Assembly (NCBI GenBank): GCA_034509755.1
Contig: CM067541.1
Coordinates: 22,680,001 to 22,744,000, forward strand
Direction of reading: 5' to 3'
DNA length: 64,000 nucleotides
Source of the DNA: Anisodus tanguticus
Taxonomy: Eukaryota > Streptophyta > Magnoliopsida > Solanales > Solanaceae
This document shows, in pieces, positions 44,512-55,372 of this stretch. The notes under the pieces were generated by a model that did no database searches, was not told where the DNA came from, and was given only the letters and a program-made list of their open reading frames with translations. How positions within the stretch are numbered: position 1 is the first letter of the stretch; each line of letters opens with the position of its first letter. The translations under genes were made by a program, and so were the position numbers.

Positions 44512-44605
44512 ACAAAAACATACCCAGTGATTAGGGTGTACGCAGACCTTACTGTACCTTGTGAGGTAGAGAGGCTATTTCCGTAGACCCTCGAGTCAAA
44601 TAGAG
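44512..44605. mobile_element. RTE/SINE-type tail fragment
   Basis: AAAACATACCCAGTG, GGTGTACGCAGACCTTAC, TTGTGAGGTAGAGAGGC and TAGACCCTCGAGTCAA follow in the usual order. It is an isolated 5'-truncated insertion, in the same orientation as the LINE tail at 47057. Confidence 0.7.
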
Positions 44606-45058
44606 TGTTTCCAAAACAGTTCTAAAACTAGTATTAACAACTAGTTCGGTTGGTTGTTACCTATCATTTTTAAGGGCTTCTATGCCATTTCTACTTTTTT
44701 TTCATTTTTTTTAAGCTTCTGCCGGAGCATTGAATGCTGCCCATGGAGGTGGTGGATGCGGCGGTGGTGAGTGTAATCGGTGTCTTGAAAGAGACGATGA
44801 CGATTTTTGTCGAACTTTAATTCCTTTCTGAGCTAATTAGTCGGGCATTTGATATTATCCAACCCGTATCTTGGCGGGGCATGCTCCCAGATTTTCTGGT
44901 GGTTTTTGCAGTCATGGCTTGGTTAGACTCTCTTTTTGCCCGAGCTTAAAACAGATCTGAGCCTTGTTTTCTTTGTCGGTTTAACCATTGTTTGGAGGGT
45001 TGTTTCCCATGGTTCATTATTGTATTGTTTTTGTTAGAATAGGAATAGGATTTGTATA

Positions 45059-45195
45059 TGTGAGAAATTATGGGAGAAAATATATTATTGAAATGTTGTA
45101 TCTACATTATTACATTGAGTCATATTTATAAATACTACATTACAATCATTTTTCTAGTAGGATACTATATATGAAATCTTATTCCTATTCTAACA
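45059..45195 (-). repeat. Left LTR of copia D (3' LTR in element orientation)
   Basis: On the minus strand it runs TGTTAGAATAGGAATAAG ... AATTTCTCACA, 137 bp, with a TATAAATATG-like box. Confidence 0.9.
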
Positions 45196-45207
45196 CTCTC
45201 CCTCAAG
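45196..45207 (-). promoter_or_regulatory. Polypurine tract of copia D
   Basis: The complement reads CTTGAGGGAGAG and abuts the TGTTAG start of the 3' LTR. Confidence 0.85.
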
Positions 45208-45214
45208 CTGGTGC

Positions 45215-45510
45215 ATACAAATCATATGTACCGAGCTTGTTACGTATGTAATTAATACGAGGATCAGTGAGAGACTTGGTGAAAATATATGCAAGTTAAT
45301 CACTTGACTTTACAAATTTTGTAACAATATCACCGGAGAATATACCTGATCTGAATTGAGCAACCTCAATACCTAGAAAATACTTCAGTCTACTGGGATC
45401 TTTAGTATGAGTCATGTCAAACTCCTGAATTAATGTATTGATTTTCCCAAGCCAGGCTTTGGGAGACTGTTTCTCAGACCATAAAGTGACCGACGCAATC
45501 GACACGCCAG
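45215..45510 (-). pseudogene. Copia D RT and RNase H remnants, fused by deletion
   Basis: Minus-strand frame 45505-45296 reads EKQSPKAWLGKINTLIQEFDMT, the copia RT segment that normally precedes YVDD. It passes directly into RLKYFLGIEVAQFRSGI, the RT end, so YVDD is deleted. The next codons (DIVTKFVKSSD, then after a stop a FTKSLTDPRINYI-like stretch to about 45215) are the RNase H end. The frame is open, but the catalytic core is missing. Confidence 0.85.
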
Positions 45511-45779
45511 GTTAGACTCCCCCTAAGCAATAAAACTAGGTGGTTACTCCATATAAACTTACTCCTTAATATCACTATGGAGAGAATAACATACTTTACG
45601 AATGTGTCCAAGCCTATTATAATAACTACACCTAGGTCGAGACCTTCCAAGACAACCTCTTCATCATTTTTTCAAGGACTGTGATGTGCGATTTTCCAAT
45701 CTTCTCCTTAAGGATTTTGAAGTAATCATAAGACTTGAACTTTCAATTCTCGTGTTTTTGAAGTTTAACATATCAAAAC

Positions 45780-46505
45780 TGAGAGACATAGTGAAATTTG
45801 ACTTGAAACATTGGTGAAATCTGGCGAAGACAACTCAAGAAAGAAATCACTGAGATCTGGCCAAAAAAAGGTGCATGCGCGATGCGTGGATTTGGCCGGA
45901 AAAGAGGTGCATGCGCGGCACGTGGATCTGACGGGCTAGCCAGAGCTGGCACTTCGAGCGGCACGTGGTGTGTCGTGAGTGTGTATTTGTTGGAGCCACT
46001 GTCTGGGTTTTGGTCGGAAGGGACTGATCTACCTCGTGGTGGTGTTGGAATTTGCGCAACACTATCCGAAAGTAATTTTTATCCGGACAACTATGTTGTC
46101 ACCGAAAATATTGCACGATGGCTGATTTGCTTTTATGGAAATTTGCACAATAATTAGTTTCTCACTGGCTTGAACTTGATCTATGTTGTGGTGGTGTCGG
46201 ATTTTGCACAACACCACTGGAGATGTGACGCTAGCAACCACCGAAAACATTATGCGCAGTGGTGATTTTTTTCCCCGAACCTTCGCTGGAATATTGCACA
46301 GCGGATACTTTCTTATTAATGCTCCGAAAGAGGACGTAAAACAGTCATCGGAATCGGGGCACAAAACTGTGATGATATTTTGTGGGTAGGATCGGAATGA
46401 TGGCATGACCCTACGAGACACAAAACAGTCGTCGGAATTAAGGCACGAGATATTGATGGTATTTTGTGGGTAGGATCAGAATGATGGCACGACCCTACGA
46501 GAAAA
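45780..46505. repeat. Locally duplicated interior of copia D
   Basis: GGTGCATGCGCG.. CGTGGAT is repeated about 40 bp apart at 45869-45926. A GTGGTGGTGT.GGA.TTTGC.CAACAC segment occurs at 46039 and 46188. An ~85-bp unit with ATTTTGTGGGTAGGATC and CCTACGAGA occurs at 46377 and 46461. No protein family is recognised. Confidence 0.65.
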
Positions 46506-46902
46506 GAAATTATGCCAGAAAAGTTGTCAAACCTCGAAGAAAGTGGTATGAGTCGGCTCGGAATCTCTGCACGATGCTGACACTAAAAATAATTTTGAAA
46601 AGAATACACTGAAACAGTGTGGATTCGTTGGAACCCTAGTTCCGACGATCGAAATCTGGTAACTTTTCACGCCGAAATTATTATTCACGATGGGAAAACA
46701 TTATTCATGCGGCATTGTCACGTGGCACTATTCACGCAACACTGTTCAAGCCTACTTTCTTTAGAGTATTTTATTTATAAATATCTGAAAGTTATCTACA
46801 ATCTTCACTCTATCATTATCTTTGGCCAGACGGGCAACACACATTGACTAGTGCCGCCCGCCGTCAGCGGAAGCTCTTTGATTCTCTACCAAGATCATAC
46901 AA

Positions 46903-46914
46903 GCTCTGATACCA
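46903..46914 (-). promoter_or_regulatory. Primer binding site of copia D
   Basis: The complement is TGGTATCAGAGC, the standard plant copia site complementary to the 3' end of initiator tRNA-Met, directly after the 5' LTR. Confidence 0.93.
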
Positions 46915-47051
46915 TGTGAGAAATTATGGGAGAAAATATATTATTGAATTGATGTATCTACATTATTACATTGAGCCCTATATATAGACACTATATTACA
47001 ATTATTTTCCTAGTAGGATACTATATATGAAATCATATTCCTATTCTAACA
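46915..47051 (-). repeat. Right LTR of copia D (5' LTR in element orientation)
   Basis: Matches the left LTR end to end with scattered substitutions; bounded by the primer site on one side and GTATA on the other. Confidence 0.9.
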
Positions 47052-47056
47052 GTATA

Positions 47057-47528
47057 TAGTATACAACAACATACCCAGTGAGAACAACAACATACGCAGT
47101 GAAACCCCACAATGTGGGGTCTGGGGAGGGTATAGTATACACATACCTTACCTCTACCTTGGTAGGTAGAGCGATTGTTTTCTAGAGACCATCGGCTTAA
47201 GACAGAGCATAAGCACAAGCAAAGCAACATCAAAAGCAAAGCAAGAGCAAATCAAGAGAAACGGTCAGGAAAAATTTAATGCAGTATGAAAATATTGGTA
47301 TCAAAAGAGAATAAGCCATGATAGCGCATTTCAAAAAAGTAAGCAGTAACTAGCGCATTTAAATAAGCTATACGAAGTACACTAAAGGACACATATCAAC
47401 AGAAATCAAATTACAGGGGACTATAAAACAATATTGTGCCTATTAGTATGATAGATTAAGCGGACCTACAATAATAACGCTATAACTACCAGTTTGCAAG
47501 TGTAAGTAGGACTACGCTCGACTACCTA
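47057..47528 (-). repeat. 3' untranslated end of the LINE
   Basis: The plus strand shows ACAACAACATACCCAGTG and ACAACAACATACGCAGTG, then CCCACAATGTGGGGTCTGGG, CCTTACCTCTACCTTGG and the pairing GGTAGGTAGAG. The CCCCACATTGTGGGG palindrome could form a hairpin in the RNA, as RTE-type tails often do. Similar tails lie at 40440-40630 and 44512-44605. Confidence 0.75.
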
Positions 47529-48207
47529 CTACCCTTCTACCTTAATGCGTGTCCTCCACAACCCCCTATCTAAGGTCATGTCCTCAGTAAGTTGCACCTG
47601 CGCCATATCCTGTCTAATCACCTCTCCCCAATACTTCTTCGGCCTACCTCTACCCCTTCTGAACCCGTCCATAGCCAACCTGTCACACCTCTGCACTGGG
47701 GCATTTGTCTCTCCTCTGCACATAACCAAACCATCTCAACATCGCTTCCCGCATCTTATCCTCCACCGAGGCCACTCCCACTCTATCCCGGATATCATCA
47801 TTTCTAATTCTATTCCTCATTGTATGCCCGCACATCCATCTCAGCATCCTCATCTCCGCAACTTTCATCTTTTGGATGTGCGAAATCTTGACTGGCCAAC
47901 ACTCCACCCCATACAACAAGTCGGTCTAACCACTGCCCTATAGAACTTGCCTTTAAGTTTTGGTGGCACATTTTTGTCGCATAAGACTCCATATGCGAGC
48001 CTCCATTTCATCCACCCTTCCCCAATACGATGTGTGACATCATAATTAATTTCTCCATCCCATTGTATAATAGACCCGATGTACTTGAAGCTTCCTTTCT
48101 TTGGAATGACATGAGTACCAAGCTTCACCTCTACGCCTGGCTCAAGGTTGCTCCCGTTACTAAACTTGCACACAAAGTATTCTATCTTAGTCCTACTCAG
48201 CCTGAAC
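47529..48207 (-). pseudogene. LINE RT C-terminal region, frameshifted
   Basis: Three overlapping minus frames cover the region downstream of the RT palm: GFRLSRTKIEYFVCKFSNGSN through KKGSFKYIGSIIQWDGEIN and MKWRLAYGVLCDKNVPPKLKGKFY (48207-47930), then MLYGVECWPVK ... MRMLRWMCGHTMRNRIRNDDIRDRVGV (47919-47683), then GRPKKYWGEVIRQDM (47640-47590) to a stop at 47529. This order matches the tail of plant RTE-type LINE proteins. At least two frameshifts separate the parts. It is the only copy of this section in the window. Confidence 0.88.
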
Positions 48208-49998
48208 CCTTTAGATTCCAAAGTCTGTCTTCAAACATCCAGATTAGCGTTCACTCCATTGCGAGTCTCATCAATCAGGACTATGTCGTCTGCGAATAAC
48301 ACACCATGGCACCTCCCCTTGGATTTGTCGCATCAGTCCGTCCATCACTAAGGCAAATAAGAATGGGCTAAGAGCTGATCCCTGGTGCAGCGCCATCATC
48401 ACTAGAAAGTGTTCCGAATCTCCTCCCATTGTCTGTACCCTAGTATTGGCTCCATCATACATATTCTTGATCGCCCTAGTGTACCACACAAGTACACCTC
48501 TAACCTCCAAACATCTCCATATAACCTCCTAGGAACTTTGTTCATATGCCTTCTCGAGGTCGATGAAAATCATATGTAAGTCTCTTTTCCTCTCACTATA
48601 TTGCTCCACCAACCTCCTAATAAGATGAATGACTTCTGTGGTCGAACGCCCCGACATGAATCCAAATTGGTTCTCAAAAATAGACACGCCTCTTCTCACC
48701 CTCATCTCCACGACCATTTCCCAAACTTTCATAGTGTACTTAGCAGTTTGATACCCCTATAGTTGTTGCAACTCTGGATATCACCTTTATTCTTGTACAA
48801 TAGAATCATTGTACTCCACCTCCATTCTTCGGGCATTCTCGTTGTCGTAAAAATGACGTTAAACAACACAGTCAGCCACTCTAAACATGTCCAGTCTACG
48901 CTCTTCCAAAATTCAACTGGGATCTCGTCAGGCCCGGTAGCTCATCCCCTGTGCATCTTGCGAACAACATCCTTAACTTCCTCAACCTTAATGCTTCTAC
49001 AATACTTGAAATTCCGATACCTAACAGATTGCTCTAGATCTCCCAGCACGATGTCTCTATCTCTTTTTTCGTTCAAGAGTCCATGGAAGTTAGAATGCTA
49101 CCTCCGCCTAATATGCGCGTTCTCCACCAGTACTTTACCGTCTTCATCCTTGATGCACCTAACGTGATCCAAGTCATGGGCCCTCCTCTCCCTCGCCTTG
49201 GCTAGTCTATACAACTTCCTATACTCTCCTATCACATACAGGCATTCAAAAGCCGTCATTTTCGCCGTCATAACCGCACGCTTTGCATCGTTCCTCGTCA
49301 TCTTATACAGTTTTCTATTCGTCCACTTCTCCACCTCATCTTTTCTTTCAACCAATTTCGCATATGCCACTTTCTTCGCTTCCACCTTCTCCTGAACCTT
49401 ACCATTCCACCACCAGTCCCCTCGATGCCCACCACGGCTACCCCTCGAGACCCCAAGCACTTCTCTAGCTACCTATCAAATGCAACTGACTATCTTGTCC
49501 CACATACCAGTCGCACCCCCACTACTCCCCCAAGATCCCTCGGCCATCAACCTCTTCCCCCATCTCCTTTGCACTAGCCATGGTTAAACTCCCCTATTTA
49601 ATTCTTAAACTGTCATCCACAACCCTCCTCTTCTTCTCCATCTTGATTTTCAAATCCATCATCAAAAGCTTATGTCTGGTTGTAAGATCCTCATTCGGGA
49701 TAACTTTGCAGTCTTTACAAAGACCTTTGTTGACCTTCTTAAGGAGAAAAAAGTCTATTTGAGTCTTAGCCACCGAACTACGAAAAGTCACCAAGTGCTC
49801 CTCCTTCTTCACGAACCTCGAATTGGCTATCACTATCCCAGAAGCTCTAGTGAACTCCAAAAGTGAGACGCCTCCCCATTCCTGTCCCCGAGGCCAAAGC
49901 CTTCATGCACGTCGTCATAACCCCCGGAAGTGACTCGATATGTCCATTGAAATCCCCTCTTATACATAGCTTCTCAGTGGGTGGTATACCACCCACCA
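48208..49998 (-). repeat. LINE macrosatellite unit 1 (1,791 bp)
   Basis: Minus-strand content from right to left: endonuclease fragment (GDFNGHIES, then EFTRASGIVIANSRFVKK to NEDLTTRHKLLMMDLKIK, 49860-49594), linker frame (WNGKVQEKVEAKKVAYAKL, 49460-49098), RT fingers and palm (about 48960-48500, FNVIFTTTRMPEEWRW-like, FGFMSGRSTTEVIHL, IDLEKAYEQ), then GDSEHFLVMM..LHQGSALSPF (48510-48271). A one-base deletion follows EVPWCV, so the catalytic FADD segment is out of frame. It joins the unique LINE end at 48208. This copy differs most from its neighbours among units 1-4. Confidence 0.93.
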
Positions 49999-51788
49999 CC
50001 TTTAGATTCCAGAGTCTGTCTTCAAACATCCAGCTTAGCGATCACTCCATTGCGAGTCTCATCAATCAGGATTATGTCGTCTGCGAATAACACACCATGG
50101 CACCTCCCTTTGGATTTGTCGCGTCAGTCCGTCCATTACCAAGGCAAATAAGAATGGGCTAAGGGCTGATCCCTGGTGCAGCCCCATCATCACTAGAAAG
50201 TGTTCCGAGTCTCCTCCCACTGTCCGTACCCTAGTATTGGCTCCATCATACATATTCTTGATCGCCCTAGTGTACGCCACAAGTACACCTCTAACCTCCA
50301 AACATCTCCGTATAACCTCCTAGGATCTTTGTTCATATGCCTTCTCGAGGTCGATGAAAATCATATGTAAGTCTCTTTTCCTCTCGCTATATTGCTCCAC
50401 CAACCTCCTAATAAGATGAATGACTTCTGTGGTCGAACGCCCCGACATGAATCCAAATTGGTTCTCAAAAATAGACACGCCTCTTCTCACCCTCATCTCC
50501 ACGACCCTTTCCCAAACTTTCATAATGTGACTTAGCAGTTTGATACCCCTATAGTTGTTGCAACTCTGGATATCACCTTTATTCTTGTACAATAGAATCA
50601 TTGTACTCCACCTCCATTCTTCGGGCATTCTCGCCGTCGTAAAAATGACGTTAAACAACTCAGTCAGCCACTCTAAATTTGTTCGGTCTACGCTCTTCCA
50701 AAATTCAATCGGGATCTCAAAGCTCGGTAGCTCATCCCCTGTGCATCTTGCGAACAACATCCTTAACTTCCTCAACCTTAATGCTTCAACAATACTCGAA
50801 ATTCCGATACCTACCAGATTGCTCTAGATCTCCCAGCACGATGTCTCTATCTCCTTTTTCGTTCAAGAGTCCATGGAAGTTAGAATGCTACCTCCGCCTA
50901 ATATGCGCGTTCTCCACCAGGACTTTACCGTCTTCATCCTTGATGCACCTAATGTGATCCAAGTCATGGGTCCTCCTCTCCCTCGCCTTGGCTAGTCTAT
51001 ACAACTTCCTATACTCTCCTTTCACATACAGGCATTCAAAAGCTGTCGTTTTCGCCGTCATAACCGCAAGCTTTGCCTCCTTCCTCGTCATCTTATACAG
51101 TTTTCTATTCGTCCACTTCTCCACCTCATCTTTGCTTTCTACCAATTTCGCATATGCCACTTTCTTCGCTTCCACCTTCTCCTGAACCTTACCATTCCAC
51201 CACCAGTCCCCTCGATGCCCACCACGGCTACCCCTCGAGACCCCAAGCACTTCTCTAGCTACCTATCAAATGCAACTGACTATCTTGTCCCACATACCAG
51301 TCGCACCCCCACTACTCTCCCAAGATCCCTCGGACATCAATCTCTTCCCCCATCTCCTTTGCACTAGCCATGGTCAAACTCCCCTATTTAATTCTTAAAC
51401 TATCATCCACAACCCTCCTCTTCTTCTCCATCTTGATTTTCAAATCCATCACCAAAAGCTTATGTCTGGTTGTAAGATCCTCATTCGGGATAACTTTGCA
51501 GTCTTTACAAAGACCTTTGTTGACCTTCTTAAGGAGCAAAAAGTCTATTTGAGTCTTAGCCACCGAACTACGAAAAGTCACCAAGTGCTCCTCCTTCTTC
51601 ACGAACCTCGAATTGGCTATCACTATCCCAGAAGCTCTAGTGAACTCCAAAAGTGAGACGCCTCCCCATTCCTGTCCCCGAGGCCAAAGCCTTCATGCAC
51701 GTCGTCATAACCCCCGGAAGTGACTCGATATGTCCATTGAAATCCCCTCTTATACATAGCTTCTCAGTGGGTGGTATACCACCCACCA
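49999..51788 (-). repeat. LINE macrosatellite unit 2 (1,790 bp)
   Basis: Same content and frameshift pattern as unit 1. Its RT part has the longest clean run (50775-50320, 151 codons: IPIEFWKSVDRTNLEWLTELF, RMPEEWRWSTMILLYKNKGD, NNYRGIKLLSH, FENQFGFMSGRSTTE). Very close to unit 3 over most of its length. Confidence 0.95.
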
Positions 51789-53580
51789 CCTTTAGATTCC
51801 AGAGTCTGTCTTCAAACATCCAGCTTAGCGATCACTCCATTGCGAGTCTCATCAATCAGGATTATGTCGTCTGCGAATAACACACCATGGCACCTCCCTT
51901 TGGATTTGTCGCGTCAGTCCGTCCATTACCAAGGCAAATAAGAATGGGCTAAGGGCTGATCCCTGGTGCAGCCCCATCATCACTAGAAAGTGTTCCGAGT
52001 CTCCTCCCACTGTCCGTACCCTAGTATTGGCTCCATCATACATATTCTTGATCGCCCTAGTGTACGCCACAAGTACACCTCTAACCTCCAAACATCTCCG
52101 TATAACCTCCTAGGATCTTTGTTCATATGCCTTCTCGAGGTCGATGAAAATCATATGTAAGTCTCTTTTCCTCTCGCTATATTGCTCCACCAACCTCCTA
52201 ATAAGATGAATGACTTCTGTGGTCGAACGCCCCGACATGAATCCAAATTGGTTCTCAAAAATAGACACGCCTCTTCTCACCCTCATCTCCACGACCCTTT
52301 CCCAAACTTTCATAATGTGACTTAGCAGTTTGATACCCCTATAGTTGTTGCAACTCTGGATATCACCTTTATTCTTGTACAATAGAATCATTGTACTCCA
52401 CCTCCATTCTTCGGGCATTCTCGCCGTCGTAAAAATGACGTTAAACAACTCAGTCAGCCACTCTAAATTTGTTCAGTCTAAGCTCTTCCAAAATTCAACT
52501 GGGATCTCGTCAGGCTCGGTAGCTCATCCCCTGTGCATCTTGCGAACAACATCCTTAACTTCCTCAACCTTAATGCTTCAACAACACTCGAAATTCCGAT
52601 GCCTACCAGATTGCTCTAGATCTCCCAGCACGATGTCTCTATCTCCTTTTTCGTTCAAGAGTCCATGGAAGTTAGAATGCTACCTCCGCCTAATATGCGC
52701 GTTCTCCACCAGTACTTTACCGTCTTCATCCTTGATGCACCTAATGTGATCCAAGTCATGGGTCCTCCTCTCCCTCGCCTTGGCTAGTCTATACAACTTC
52801 CTATACTCTCCTTTCACATACAGGCATTCAAAAGCTGTCGTTTTCGCCGTCACAACCGCAAGCTTTGCCTCCTTCCTCGTCATCTTATACAGTTTTCTAT
52901 TCGTCCACTTCTCCACCTCATCTTTGCTTTCTACCAATTTCGCATATGCCACTTTCTTCGCTTCCACCTTCTCCTGAACCTTACCATTCCACCACCAGTC
53001 CCCTCGATGCCCACCACGGCTACCCCTCGAGACCCCAAGCACTTCTCTAGCTACCTATCAAATGCAACTGACTATCTTGTCCCACATACCAGTCGCACCC
53101 CCACTACTCTCCCAAGATCCCTCGGACATCAATCTCTTCCCCCATTTCCTTTGCACTAGCCATGGTCAAACTCTCCTATTTAATTCTTAAACTATCATCC
53201 ACAACCCTCCTCTTCTTCTCCATCTTGATTTTCAAATCTATCACCAAAAGCTTATGTCTGGTTGTAAGATCCTCATTCGGGATAACTTTGCAGTCTTTAC
53301 AAAGACCTTTGTTGACCTTCTTAAGGAGCAAAAAGTCTATTTGAGTCTTAGCCACCGAACTACGAAAAGTCACCAAGTGCTCCTCCTTCTTCACGAACCT
53401 CGAATTGGCTATCACTATCCCAGAAGCTCTAGTGAACTCCAAAAGTGAGACGCCTCCCCATTCCTGTCCCCGAGGCCAAAGCCTTCATGCACGTCGTCAT
53501 AACCCCCGGAAGTGAATCGATATGTCCATTGAAATCCCCTCTTATACATAGCTTCTCAGTGGGTGGTATACCACCCACCA
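51789..53580 (-). repeat. LINE macrosatellite unit 3 (1,792 bp)
   Basis: Near-identical to unit 2; shares the AAGGCAAATAAGAATGGGC and AGGATCTTTG variants. Endonuclease, linker and RT frames lie at the same offsets. Confidence 0.95.
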
Positions 53581-55372
53581 CCTTTAGATTCCAGAGTCTG
53601 TCTTCAAACATCCAGCTTAGCGTTCACTCCATTGCGAGTCTCATCAATCAGGATTATGTCGTCTGCGAATAACACACCATGGCACCTCCCTTTGGATTTG
53701 TCGCGTCAGTCCGTCCATTACCAAGGCAAATAAGAATGGGCTAAGGGTGATCCACGGTGCAGCCCCCATCATCACTAGAAAGTGTTCCGAGTCTCCTCCC
53801 ACTGTCCGTACCCTAGTATTGGCTCCATCATACATATTCTTGATCGCCCTAGTGTACGCCACAAGTACACCTCTAACCTCCAAACATCTCCGTATAACCT
53901 CCTAGGATCTTTGTTCATATGCCTTCTCGAGGTCGATGAAAATCATATGTAAGTCTCTTTTCCTCTCGCTATATTGCTCCACCAACCTCCTAATAAGATG
54001 AATGACTTCTGTGGTCGAACGCCCCGACATGAATCCAAATTGGTTCTCAAAAATAGACACGCCTCTTCTCACCCTCATCTCCACGACCCTTTCCCAAACT
54101 TTCATAGTGTGACTTAGCAGTTTGATACCCCTATAGTTGTTGCAACTCTGGATATCACCTTTATTCTTGTACAATAGAATCATTGTACTCCACCTCCATT
54201 CTTCGGGCATTCTCGCCGTCGTAAAAATGACGTTAAACAACACAGTCAGCCACTCTAAATTTGTTCAGTCTAAGCTCTTCCAAAATTCAACTGGGATCTC
54301 GTCAGGCTCGGTAGCTCATCCCCTGTGCATCTTGCGAACAACATCCTTAACTTCCTCAACCTTAATGCTTCTACAATACTCGAAATTCCGATACCTTCCA
54401 GATTGCTCTAGATCTCCCAGCACGATGTCTCTATCTCCTTTTTCGTTCAAGAGTCCATAGAAGTTAGAATGCTACCTCCGCCTAATATGCCCGTTCTCCA
54501 CCAGGACTTTACCGTCTTCATCCTTGATGCACCTAACGTGATCCAAGTCATGGGTCCTCCTCTCCCTCGCCTTGGCTAGTCTATACAACTTCCTATACTC
54601 TCCTTTCACATACAGGCATTCAAAAGCTGTCGTTTTCGCCGTAATAACCGCAAGCTTTGCCTCCTTCCTCGTCATCTTATACAGTTTTCTATTCGTCCAC
54701 TTCTCCACCTCATCTTTGCTTTCTACCAATTTCGCGTATGCCACTTTCTTCGCTTCCACCTTCTCCTGAACCTTACCATTCAAACACCAGTCCCCTCGAT
54801 GCCCACCACGGCTACCCCTCGAGACCCCAAGCACTTCTCTAGCTACCTATCAAATGCAACTGACTATCTTGTCCCACATACCAGTCGCACCCCCACTACT
54901 CCCCCAAGATCCCTCGGCCATCAACCTCTTCCCCCATCTCCTTTGCACTAGCCATGGTCAAACTCCCCTATTTAATTCTTAAACTGTCATCCACAACCCT
55001 CCTCTTCTTCTCCATCTTGATTTTCAAATCCATCACCAAAAGCTTATGTCTGGTTGTAAGATCCTCATTCGGGATAACTTTGCAGTCTTTACAAAGACCT
55101 TTGTTGACCTTCTTAAAGAGCAAAAAGTCTATTTGAGTCTTAGCCACCGAACTACGAAAAGTCACCAAGTGCTCTTCCTTCTTCACGAACCTCGAATTGG
55201 CTATCACCATCCCAGAAGCTCTAGTGAACTCCAAAAGTGAGACGCCTCCCCATTCCTGTCCCCGAGGCCAAAGCCTTCATGCACGTCGTCATAACCCCCG
55301 GAAGTGACTCGATATGTCCATTGAAATCCCCTCTTATACATAGCTTCTCAGTGGGTGGTATACCACCCACAA
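53581..55372 (-). repeat. LINE macrosatellite unit 4 (1,792 bp)
   Basis: Like unit 3 in its RT part but with a private change near 53750 (GATCCACGGTGCAGCCCCC). Its linker part has the CATTCAAACACCAG variant (54779), shared only with unit 7. Confidence 0.95.

Larger units (their letters stand above)
40275..44515. repeat. Second repeated segment interleaved with the 37-45 kb family, 5 copies
   Basis: A ~160-bp segment with GAATGAGGCTACAG, GAGGATTTT.ATTGAAAGGG, GCCAATGATTTCTCC and ATTACTGTAAGAA.CCCAACA recurs at about 40275-40440, 41030-41190, 42885-42940 (partial), 43600-43765 and 44385-44515. It follows copies of the main module, so the ancestral unit was probably longer. Minus-strand frames here contain a shared VIEKSLADA-like string, but stops are frequent. 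Confidence 0.8.
37205..44975. repeat. Unnamed repeat family with exon-intron-like layout, at least 13 copies
   Basis: The core CCGTATCTTGGCGGGGCATG (or a close variant) occurs near 37352, 37771, 40082, 40892, 41485, 41737, 42011, 42245, 42449, 42751, 43916, 44182 and 44862, always on the plus strand. Full copies run: GCCGGAGCATTGAATG, a GGTGG-rich stretch, GGTGAGTATAATC (a good 5' splice site), CTTGAAAGAGGCGATGATGA, TCTGAGCTGATTAAT, the core, then GGTTTTTGCAGCCATGG (a good 3' splice site with ATG), GACTCTC and GATCTGAGCCTCACT. Copies differ in length and completeness. I do not recognise the family. Confidence 0.9.
45059..47051 (-). mobile_element. Copia element D, small internally deleted LTR retrotransposon (1,993 bp)
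   Basis: Two 137-bp LTRs, a tRNA-Met-type primer site, a polypurine tract and target duplication are all present in minus orientation. Between them only RT and RNase H scraps remain; protease and integrase are gone. The rest (about 45780-46900) is unassigned and contains local duplications. It must have moved with proteins from a full-length relative. Confidence 0.93.
45054..47056. repeat. 5-bp target duplication GTATA of copia D
   Basis: GTATA at 45054-45058 and 47052-47056 flank the LTRs exactly. Confidence 0.9.

Noticed and set aside
45773..46421. Several overlapping frames inside copia D
   Set aside because: The region consists of short local duplications with frames open in more than one reading; no family recognised.
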